This document shows positions 7,095 through 12,780 of a DNA stretch of 12,780 nucleotides, piece after piece; the stretch's first letter is position 1; the number at the start of each line of letters is the position of its first letter. The translations under genes and the position numbers were made by a program. The notes below the pieces were generated by a model that saw nothing but the letters and a program-made list of their open reading frames with translations, searched no databases and had not been told where the DNA came from. This DNA is from Acidobacteriota bacterium (GTDB lineage Bacteria > Acidobacteriota > Terriglobia > Terriglobales > Acidobacteriaceae): the NCBI GenBank assembly GCA_021779695.1, contig JAJYAE010000104.1:1-12780 (forward strand), read 5' to 3'.

Positions 7095-7100
7095 CATTCG

Positions 7101-7307
7101 GTGATTGATACAGTCTATCGGTGTGAGATTTGCGGCGAAGAGAGCGACAATCCAGTGCGCTGGATTGTCATCCACTGTAGCAGCACGCAATTGACCGTCT
7201 TCAAGTGGGCAAAGGAAGCTGCCGATGCATCCGGAGCACGGCACTACTGCGGCGAGGCGCACGCGCAGGTCTACATCAGTCGATGGTTCCAGTCTTACTG
7301 CGGATAG
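7101..7307 (+). CDS. Small Cys/His-rich, probably zinc-binding protein
   Basis: The 68-residue protein starts with GTG behind a GGAGGT site. It has a knuckle C8-E-I-C11, a single Cys26 after His25, a second cluster H48-Y-C50-G-E-A-H54, and a terminal Cys67. The end, GARHYCGEAHAQVYISRWF (45-63), looks strongly constrained, with alternating aromatic and hydrophobic residues. The arrangement suits a treble-clef or zinc-ribbon-like fold, and there is no signal peptide, so a cytoplasmic site is likely. It follows hom by 41 bases and is probably co-transcribed. I do not recognise a named family, and no function is claimed; RNA/DNA binding or a metal-dependent partner role are possibilities only. 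The gene ends 15 bases from the convergent lacI-type gene. Confidence 0.75.
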   Translation: MIDTVYRCEICGEESDNPVRWIVIHCSSTQLTVFKWAKEAADASGARHYCGEAHAQVYISRWFQSYCG

Positions 7308-7322
7308 ATCGCGCCTGCCCGT

Positions 7323-8396
7323 TTACTTGCCAGCAGGCGGCGGACCGCTGGACTCGCGCACAACAAATTGGGGCGCGATGACGATCTCGGAAAGATGCCC
7401 GTTGTCCTGCCGGCTAATTCGTTCCAGCAATACCTGCGCTCCTCGCTTGCCCATCTCCCGCAGAGGCTGCCGCACCGTGGTGAGCGAGGGCGTGTAGTAT
7501 GCGGCGGAAAGAATATCGTCAAAGCCCACCACAGATACGTCGCTCGGCACGGAGAGGCCGGCATCCTTCAGTGCGCGGATGGCGCCTATTGCTGCAATAT
7601 CGTTAAAGCAGAAGATGGCTGTGAAATCCTGCGTCTTCTCCAGCAGCGCCTTCATCGATTTGTACCCGATCTCCGGATCCATTGGATGATGACCGGTTTT
7701 CATGGACCAGCTTGATTCGTCGATGCGCGTCACATTTGCCGGGTCGATGCGCAGGCCCATCTCGCGCGTCACCTTCTGGATGCCCTCCCAGCGGTAATCC
7801 GAGTCGGGGATGGCGCGCGGCCCACGCATGAAAGCGATACGCCGATGGCCCAGATCGTAGAGGTGCTTCAGGGCCTGCTCCACTGCCTTGTGATGATCGA
7901 GCACGATATTGGTTACGTTCTCGGCGCGGCTGTGCGCGGAAATCGCGACCACGGGTACGGGCACGTCAATGTGGTCCGCAGGCGTGTTCAACAGCAGAAA
8001 ACCATCCACGGCACGCTCCACCAGCATGCGCGGATACTGCTCCATCAATTCCCGATTCCACTCGTGACAGGCGGTGAAGTAGAAATAGCGGGCGCTCGTC
8101 AGCTCCTGCACAACGCCGCTCATCACGCGCGTGAAATAGCCTTCGCTCAGGTCCGGCGCCAGCACGCCGACGGACATGGAGCGGCTTTGGCGCAGTGAGC
8201 GGGCAAAGTAGTTTGGCCGGTAGTTCAGCCGCTTCGCCGCCTCAATCACGCGATTCCGCGTCTCCTGCGGAATGGACTTGGCCGAAGGTGAATTATTGAG
8301 GACCAGTGAGACCGTGGTTTGCGAAAGCTCGAGATGCTCGGCCAGCATTCTCAGATTCACATGTCCAGGCGGCGTTGCGTTCTTGCCCTTTGCCAT
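7323..8396 (-). CDS. LacI-family transcriptional regulator
   Basis: The 357-residue protein has the standard layout. An N-terminal helix-turn-helix lies at about 13-34 (VNLRMLAEHLELSQTTVSLVLN), followed by RNRVIEAAKRLNYRPN (47-62) and the hinge helix FARSLRQ (64-70) with its intercalating Leu68. A periplasmic-binding-protein-like effector domain occupies about 75-350, including FTAIFCFNDIAAIGAIRAL and DVSVVGFDDI. Such proteins bind palindromic operators as dimers and release or gain DNA affinity on binding a sugar. It lies 119 bases downstream of the rhamnosidase-like gene on the same strand, so control of that gene, and perhaps of its own expression, is a reasonable inference. A near-perfect inverted repeat lies just upstream of its start. 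The effector is not identifiable; rhamnose or a rhamnoside would fit the context. Confidence 0.93.
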   Translation of the reverse strand: MAKGKNATPPGHVNLRMLAEHLELSQTTVSLVLNNSPSAKSIPQETRNRVIEAAKRLNYRPNYFARSLRQSRSMSVGVLAPDLSEGYFTRVMSGVVQELTSARYFYFTACHEWNRELMEQYPRMLVERAVDGFLLLNTPADHIDVPVPVVAISAHSRAENVTNIVLDHHKAVEQALKHLYDLGHRRIAFMRGPRAIPDSDYRWEGIQKVTREMGLRIDPANVTRIDESSWSMKTGHHPMDPEIGYKSMKALLEKTQDFTAIFCFNDIAAIGAIRALKDAGLSVPSDVSVVGFDDILSAAYYTPSLTTVRQPLREMGKRGAQVLLERISRQDNGHLSEIVIAPQFVVRESSGPPPAGK

Positions 8397-8405
8397 GCTG
8401 GAGTT

Positions 8406-8423
8406 GTAACACGTCTGTGTTGC
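8406..8423 (-). promoter_or_regulatory. Inverted repeat in the lacI-type gene leader (candidate autoregulatory operator)
   Basis: AACAC-GTCT-GTGTT (8408-8421) is a perfect 5-bp-arm inverted repeat, extended to near-symmetry at 8406-8423 with one mismatch per arm. It lies 9-26 bases upstream of the regulator's ATG. LacI-type regulators often control themselves, but the 4-base centre differs from the common even-symmetric CG-centred sites. The assignment is tentative. Confidence 0.4.
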
Positions 8424-8463
8424 TTCGGGAAACTCCGATCCTCAAGAAATAACTCGATTTTCT

Positions 8464-8481
8464 GAACGCTCTGCCGCGTTC
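8464..8481 (-). promoter_or_regulatory. Perfect stem-loop downstream of the rhamnosidase-like gene
   Basis: GAACGC and GCGTTC are separated by six bases, 35 bases after the rhamnosidase-like stop on the minus strand. The following minus-strand bases are AGAAAATCG and not a T-run, so it is at best a weak terminator. It could instead be an mRNA-stabilising hairpin or part of the regulator's promoter. Confidence 0.35.
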
Positions 8482-8515
8482 GTCGCCGGTCTGATCTCAA
8501 CCCTCGGATAGTCTG

Positions 8516-10933
8516 CTAATCAACGTGCAGTTGGTTCGCCCCGGCGTGCAGCGCCATGCTCCTGCCGTGCCACACAAAGCTTCCGTTCAGTCCGCTCGGC
8601 AGCGTGATGGTCGCATCCAGCGCGGCGCCGCTCTTGCGGTACTCCACCTGGATCATGCCTGCGGGCGCGGGATAGCTGGCCCGCAGTCCCGGCAGCGAGC
8701 CAAGATGCGGTGCAATTCGCACTGTGGCGAAACCAGGACTCGCCGGCTCAATGCCCGCCACCAGCGTCAGCAGGTCATAAATCGGATGTGCCGACCAGGC
8801 GTGTGAGTCCGACCGGGTCGGTTCCGGAGTCTCGGGCCACGTGCTGAAATGCAGCGGTAGCAGCTTGCGCCAAGGATCGATTGAAGCCAGGTAGTTGTCT
8901 CCCATGCCCGCATGATCGAGCGCGCGCGCCAGGTAGAAGCGGAAGTAATACGAGGCGCTCATCACGCCGTCCGGAGTCGTCCCCGGTTCAATCGCCAGCA
9001 TCTTGCGCATCACAGCCTGCTGCTGGTCCTTTGGAATGACGTCATACAGTACGCCAAGAAGATTGGATTGCTGGCTAAAGACCTTCTGATCCGGATTGTC
9101 GGCGAGCAAGCCCCGCGATGCCACCCAGCATTTGTCGTGAATGGCGGAGCGGACCTGTGTCGCCCGCGCACGATGCTGTTCCGCGATGTGAGGATCGCCA
9201 AAGGCTGATTCGAGATCGGCGGCTGCATCCAGCGCCCCAAGGTATTGCAGCGATGTAGCGCAGGATTCGCCGCCGCTGCTGTACGTCGGGATTTCACCGG
9301 AGGAGACCCAGTCGATAAAGCTCCACCATGGCAGCTTGCGCAGCAAGCCATCGGCATTCTGGTGCTCGCCAAACCATTGCAGCACCCCTCGCGTACCTTG
9401 CAGGGCGGCGCGCACCGGAGCAGGATCGGGCCGGTACATCCAGTAATCGTGCAGCATGCCAATCCACAGCAGTGAAAAGGTCGGGATGTTCTGGGGCAGA
9501 GAACTCGGATAGCGGCTCCTCGTTATGCCTTCCGGAATGCGTGAATCGTTGAAAGCTTCCAAAGCCTGACGGGCCAGGCGGTCGTCGCCGGTGACGGCAT
9601 AGGAGATGAGCGCCTGAATCCGCGTATCGCCGATGTACTGGAGTTGCTCGTAATAGGGAGTGTCCATGTACGTCTCGTGTGCGTCCAGTCGTGCTGTGCG
9701 CCAGCTGATCTCCCATATCTTGGCAAGGTCGGGATCATCGGACTGGAAGGTCGCTCGTTCCACAAATGGATAGGCGGTGAACGCAGCCTTCAGAGAATCC
9801 AGCGTCAGGGGCGCAGCGCCGGTCTCAATATCCAGGTTGAGGTAGCGCCATGCGCGCCACCATAGAGGCTCAAAAGTGCGGTGGTCCCCGCCATCGGGCA
9901 GAAATTCATCGCGCTGGCCGCGAGCCGTGCGCGGATGCTTCACGCCCTGGGCATCGGTATAGTCAATGGCGTTCCTGTCGTCCTTATGTCCTTTGTTGTC
10001 GTAAAGGGCTTCAGAGTAGGTCAGCCAGATTTGCGCTCCCTTTCCGCCGGAGACGGTCAGTTCGGGATAGCCCGTCGTCAGAGTGGAGCGGTCCAGAAGA
10101 ATCTGCACATGGCTGTTCGCAGGAATCGTAACCGGGGACGCCGGAAAGGCCTGGAGACTTGGGTCGGTCGCCCGTACCACATGTCCGGCAGCGGTTGCGC
10201 GGTACTCCTGGTGCGGCAGAGTATCTTGCACCAGGCTCCACGGATTGTCGCCCGTTACGCCGGCGGAGTGCGCATGATTCGTGCCGGAATAGGCACTTTC
10301 CCGCATCGGGTCGCCCGCCTTCACCCACGAGGGCCCGCTCGCGGACGGCACATTCCAATTCCAGTCATAGCGCGATGCGTCGACGACCTCGCCCGGGCCG
10401 GATGCGAAATACGCCAGATAGTTCAGCGCCGCGCGCGTCAGTGGATTCTGGCCTGGATCCGCCTCGACCATCCATCCCTTGGGCGTGGAGATTCCGGCAT
10501 CGCCTGTGGCCTCGCTTTCCAACAGAAAAGCAGTGCGGTCACTCATCTGGGCAATCGGCGCATAGACACCCCAGTTCCATACCGTGGCCGAAATGAAGTT
10601 GGCTCCAGTTTTGAGCCAGGGAGCAAGATCATAGCGCTCATAGCGCCAATGATTCAGATCGCCGCGCGCCGGGCCATCTCCCACGCGCTGTCCATTTACA
10701 TAGAGGGTGAAGCGGTTGTCGGCGCTCACCCTGACCAGATAGTGGGAGGGAACTGCCGTCAGTTCCAGCGTTCGGCGAAGATGCAGCACGATCGGCTCGC
10801 GCACCGGCGCAGTAGGGTGCGTAATCCAGGAGGCATGCCAGGTTCGCTGGGCCGGGTCCTGGGAAGCATCCGGCTGGCAAAAGGCAGAGAGCGAGGCAAA
10901 AACGAGGAAGGTACCGACGAGGAATGTGCGCAT
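8516..10933 (-). CDS. Secreted alpha-L-rhamnosidase-like glycoside hydrolase (GH78 type)
   Basis: Start chosen at the ATG ending at 10933 (805 residues), because the signal peptide MRTFLVGTFLVFASLSA follows; an in-frame TTG at 10951 would add six residues. The N-terminal half (about 35-390) is built of beta domains, including a carbohydrate-binding-like region with ADNRFTLYVNGQRVGDGPARGD (71-92) and WNWGVYAPIA (119-128). An (alpha/alpha)6 catalytic domain (about 395-725) carries DTPYYEQLQYIGDTR (424-438) where GH78 enzymes have their general-acid motif. It also has TWPET (698-702) and SHAWSAHP (710-717), the usual second-acid region. Glu429 and Glu701 are the likely catalytic pair, by inference. 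A C-terminal beta domain closes the protein. Known members release terminal rhamnose from plant or bacterial polysaccharides and glycosides; the substrate is not certain here. The first motif departs from the common DCPxRxE...GWxGD form, so this may be a distinct subgroup. The LacI-type gene follows. Confidence 0.88.
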   Translation of the reverse strand: MRTFLVGTFLVFASLSAFCQPDASQDPAQRTWHASWITHPTAPVREPIVLHLRRTLELTAVPSHYLVRVSADNRFTLYVNGQRVGDGPARGDLNHWRYERYDLAPWLKTGANFISATVWNWGVYAPIAQMSDRTAFLLESEATGDAGISTPKGWMVEADPGQNPLTRAALNYLAYFASGPGEVVDASRYDWNWNVPSASGPSWVKAGDPMRESAYSGTNHAHSAGVTGDNPWSLVQDTLPHQEYRATAAGHVVRATDPSLQAFPASPVTIPANSHVQILLDRSTLTTGYPELTVSGGKGAQIWLTYSEALYDNKGHKDDRNAIDYTDAQGVKHPRTARGQRDEFLPDGGDHRTFEPLWWRAWRYLNLDIETGAAPLTLDSLKAAFTAYPFVERATFQSDDPDLAKIWEISWRTARLDAHETYMDTPYYEQLQYIGDTRIQALISYAVTGDDRLARQALEAFNDSRIPEGITRSRYPSSLPQNIPTFSLLWIGMLHDYWMYRPDPAPVRAALQGTRGVLQWFGEHQNADGLLRKLPWWSFIDWVSSGEIPTYSSGGESCATSLQYLGALDAAADLESAFGDPHIAEQHRARATQVRSAIHDKCWVASRGLLADNPDQKVFSQQSNLLGVLYDVIPKDQQQAVMRKMLAIEPGTTPDGVMSASYYFRFYLARALDHAGMGDNYLASIDPWRKLLPLHFSTWPETPEPTRSDSHAWSAHPIYDLLTLVAGIEPASPGFATVRIAPHLGSLPGLRASYPAPAGMIQVEYRKSGAALDATITLPSGLNGSFVWHGRSMALHAGANQLHVD

Positions 10934-10969
10934 AGTTGTGTGGCTTCTCAATCAGCTACCCAGCTTACC

Positions 10970-10984
10970 GGATTCCGTGAATCC
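10970..10984 (-). promoter_or_regulatory. 15-bp perfect inverted repeat upstream of the rhamnosidase-like gene (candidate operator)
   Basis: GGATTC-CGT-GAATCC is a perfect palindrome with a 3-base centre, 36 bases upstream of the rhamnosidase-like ATG and in the 243-base divergent region shared with pstC. Its sequence differs from the repeat before the lacI-type gene, so one regulator may not bind both. No convincing -10/-35 pair was found around it. Confidence 0.45.
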
Positions 10985-11135
10985 AATGGAGAAAAAATTT
11001 CCTCTCCAGCCAGAGGCCCGGCTTACAGTGGAAACGCCGCTGCCATCTGGGGAGTCCTTGATCCAGCACTCCGGCCCTGGGCTGAAAGACCGGGAAATTG
11101 ATGAAGGATTTCACGTCTATGCGCTTGATTTTGCA

Positions 11136-11147
11136 AGGTTGTAACCT
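11136..11147 (+). promoter_or_regulatory. Inverted repeat upstream of pstC
   Basis: AGGTT-GT-AACCT forms a 5-bp-arm inverted repeat 29 bases before the pstC ATG. It does not match the E. coli Pho box (tandem CTGTCAT-like units). A phosphate-responsive site is expected here in principle, but this repeat is not proof of one. TTGCAA at 11131 resembles a -35 element without a good partner -10. Confidence 0.3.
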
Positions 11148-11176
11148 CCCATTCACATTGGACGGTTAGCCTGTAT

Positions 11177-12268
11177 ATGGTGACGATTGAAGTGCCAGAG
11201 ACGCGTATTTCTCCGCCTCAGCAATTGCCCGACTCCCAGTCTGCCGCGCTGCAGCCGGATTCGGCGGCGTCTCTGAGGGTATCCGAAGTCCGGCGCTTCC
11301 TGATGCAGCGCGGCAACTCCGCGATTGCGGACCGCTGGTTCCATGCGCTCATCCTCTTGTGCGCCTTGAGCATCTTCGGCATCGTGGCGCTGATCGCCTC
11401 AGAACTGTGTCTGACCTCCACGATGTCGTGGAAGGCTTTCGGCTTCAGCTTTTTCTATAAAACCTACTTCGACCCCTACTCGCACCTGCCGTCCTACTGG
11501 GATCCGGTCAACGGCTATTTCAGTGCATTGCCCTTTGTTTACGGGACTCTGGTTTCGTCGCTTCTCTCTCTCGTGCTGGCCGTCCCGCTGGCAATAGGCG
11601 TGGCCGTTTTTCTCACGGAGATGTGTCCCCGCTATCTTCGGGCGCCCCTGGCCTTCATCACGGAATTGCTGGCCGCCATTCCGAGCATCATTTATGGTCT
11701 TTGGGCTGTCTTTGTGCTCGTGCCGCTGCTCCGCGACTATGTGAATCCTGTTCTGATCAAATCGCTGGGCTGGTCCGGCCTCTTTGCGGAAGATAACCCG
11801 ACGGGTCTTGGGTTTGTCGCGGCAGCCGTCATCCTTGCCATCATGATCCTCCCCATCATCTCGTCGCTGACGCGCGAGGTCATGACCGCAGTTCCTCAAT
11901 CGCAGCGCGAAGCTGTGCTCGCTCTCGGTGCCACGCGTTGGGAGATGATCCGCATGGGAGTCCTGCGCAATGCCCGCATCGGCATCGTGGGATCGGTCAT
12001 CCTGGGTCTGGGACGCGCTCTGGGCGAGACCATGGCTGTCACCATGGTCATCGGAAATACGCCTGAAATTCATAAATCATTACTGGCCAATGGCGCCTCA
12101 ATGGCCGCCGTCATCGCCAATGAATACGCTGAAGCCACGAGCGATCTGCATCGCAGCGCCCTCACGGAAATTGGACTCGCGCTCTTTATCGTCACGATCC
12201 TTGTGAATGCTCTCGCCCGACTGCTGGTGTGGGCCGTAACGCGTGGCGCCCCGTCGCGCAGCCACTAA
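11177..12268 (+). CDS. pstC: Phosphate ABC transporter permease PstC
   Basis: One of the two inner-membrane permeases of the PstSCAB high-affinity phosphate importer. The 363-residue protein has a long hydrophilic N-terminus (about 1-53), longer than in the E. coli protein. About six hydrophobic segments follow, near 55-76, 119-147, 155-186, 211-231, 265-293 and 330-353. The cytoplasmic EAA loop that docks on the PstB ATPase is EAVLALGATRWEMIRMGVLR (245-264), followed by GLGRALGETMAVTMVIGN (277-294), which is highly typical of PstC. FAEDNPTGLGF (203-213) lies between segments. The pstA gene follows 38 bases after its stop, in one operon. The upstream neighbour is the divergent rhamnosidase-like gene, so pstS is not directly upstream. 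The start at 11177 has no clear Shine-Dalgarno; nothing better lies nearby. Confidence 0.95.
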   Translation: MVTIEVPETRISPPQQLPDSQSAALQPDSAASLRVSEVRRFLMQRGNSAIADRWFHALILLCALSIFGIVALIASELCLTSTMSWKAFGFSFFYKTYFDPYSHLPSYWDPVNGYFSALPFVYGTLVSSLLSLVLAVPLAIGVAVFLTEMCPRYLRAPLAFITELLAAIPSIIYGLWAVFVLVPLLRDYVNPVLIKSLGWSGLFAEDNPTGLGFVAAAVILAIMILPIISSLTREVMTAVPQSQREAVLALGATRWEMIRMGVLRNARIGIVGSVILGLGRALGETMAVTMVIGNTPEIHKSLLANGASMAAVIANEYAEATSDLHRSALTEIGLALFIVTILVNALARLLVWAVTRGAPSRSH

Positions 12269-12292
12269 CCGGATGAAGGCATTGATCGCCGC

Positions 12293-12298
12293 AAAGGA
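12293..12298 (+). promoter_or_regulatory. Shine-Dalgarno deciding the pstA GTG start
   Basis: AAAGGA is eight bases before GTG 12307. The nearby ATG at 12300 is out of frame and meets a stop after three codons, so it cannot start pstA. Confidence 0.65.
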
Positions 12299-12306
12299 AT
12301 GAACAC

Positions 12307-12780
12307 GTGAGAACGCAACAGAAGACGATGCGATCGAGAGTGCGGGAGACGACCGACCATGCGGTCACCGGGCTGGCCATTCTGGCAACCGGCCTGGTCA
12401 TTGCGCCCCTGGTTGCCATCTTTGTGTACTTGATCATCCGGGGTTACAGTTCGCTGAACTTCGCATTCTTCACGCAGATTCCCAAGCCCGTTGGTGAATC
12501 CGGCGGTGGAATGGCCAACGCAATCCTGGGCTCCGGCATTCTGCTGGCGCTCGCCAGCGCCATCGGCGTTCCCGTGGGCATCGGCGGCGGAATCTACCTC
12601 TCTGAATTTGGACGCGGCACCAAGCTTGCCAACAGCATCCGCTTCACCGCCGATGTGCTGAACGGCGTGCCGTCCATCGTGATGGGGGTGGCGGCCTATG
12701 CGCTTATCGTTAGCCCGCACATATCCTGGCTGCCGTTTCTGGGGCACTTCTCCGCGTTCTCGGGCGGCGTAGCCCTGGGC
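12307..12780 (+). CDS. pstA: Phosphate ABC transporter permease PstA (3' end beyond the window)
   Basis: The frame opened by GTG 12307 stays open to the window edge (158 codons). It reads as the N-terminal half of PstA, the partner permease of PstC in the phosphate importer. A short basic N-terminus (VRTQQKTMRSRVRETTDH) precedes a first hydrophobic segment, near 20-46. FFTQIPKPVGESGGGMANAILGS comes next at about 56-78, the region that in PstA proteins carries the conserved Gly-rich GGM-xN-AI motif before the second segment. A third block, SIRFTADVLNGVPSIVMGVAAYAL, spans about 109-132 and is also typical. The EAA loop and C-terminus lie outside the window. An alternative start is ATG at 12328 (residue 8), but the Shine-Dalgarno spacing favours the GTG. 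pstB is expected downstream. Confidence 0.93.
   Translation, partial: MRTQQKTMRSRVRETTDHAVTGLAILATGLVIAPLVAIFVYLIIRGYSSLNFAFFTQIPKPVGESGGGMANAILGSGILLALASAIGVPVGIGGGIYLSEFGRGTKLANSIRFTADVLNGVPSIVMGVAAYALIVSPHISWLPFLGHFSAFSGGVALG

Noticed and set aside
9881..11101. 406-codon open frame antisense to the rhamnosidase-like gene
   Set aside because: It overlaps a well-supported gene with signal peptide and catalytic motifs. Its product has no family resemblance and continues through the divergent promoter region by chance.
11120..11176. Pho box upstream of pstC
   Set aside because: No tandem CTGTCAT-like repeats with 11-base period were found, so the site cannot be claimed by sequence.
11399..12073. 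224-codon minus-strand open frame within pstC
   Set aside because: The product is a low-complexity His/Asp/Arg-rich string typical of the antisense of a membrane-protein gene.

Overview
The window looks like a chromosomal segment of an acidobacterium (Acidobacteriota, probably class Terriglobia/subdivision 1). This is inferred from three things: moderately high GC, a TonB-dependent receptor with an N-terminal carboxypeptidase-regulatory-like domain of the Oar-like kind abundant in that phylum, and a small secreted Cys/His-rich protein beside it whose motif layout I associate with acidobacterial genomes. No rRNA, tRNA, insertion sequence, phage gene or CRISPR array was seen. Coding density is high and no gene-free stretch exceeds 300 bases.

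Layout, left to right. The 3' part of a membrane-anchored family 2 glycosyltransferase (1-915) ends in a clear intrinsic terminator (943-974). A plus-strand pair follows: a zinc-free quinone oxidoreductase-like NAD(P)H dehydrogenase (1057-2025) and, 32 bp later, a class III sirtuin (2058-2777) carrying the Tyr-x-x-Arg signature of lysine desuccinylases/demalonylases. Convergent to these, on the minus strand, are a 764-residue TonB-dependent receptor (2809-5103) and, upstream of it, a 129-residue exported Cys/His/Met-rich protein (5241-5630). These two look like one module at the envelope, possibly for metal (copper-like) binding and uptake.

Divergent from that module is homoserine dehydrogenase with a C-terminal ACT domain (5758-7059). 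It is followed by a 68-residue Cys/His-rich, probably zinc-binding protein (7101-7307) with a near-perfect Shine-Dalgarno sequence. On the minus strand come a LacI-family regulator (7323-8396) and, upstream of it, a secreted GH78-type alpha-L-rhamnosidase-like enzyme (8516-10933). Their leaders contain inverted repeats that could be operators. Divergent from the rhamnosidase, and running off the right edge, are the phosphate ABC-transporter permease genes pstC (11177-12268) and pstA (from 12307), without a pstS gene immediately upstream.

Functionally the segment mixes housekeeping metabolism (threonine/methionine branch, phosphate import, lysine deacylation) with accessory functions typical of soil acidobacteria (plant or microbial polysaccharide breakdown and outer-membrane receptor uptake). 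The least explained parts are the small exported protein next to the receptor, the small putative zinc protein after hom, and several perfect inverted repeats in gene leaders. All functional assignments come from reading motifs by eye; no database search was run.
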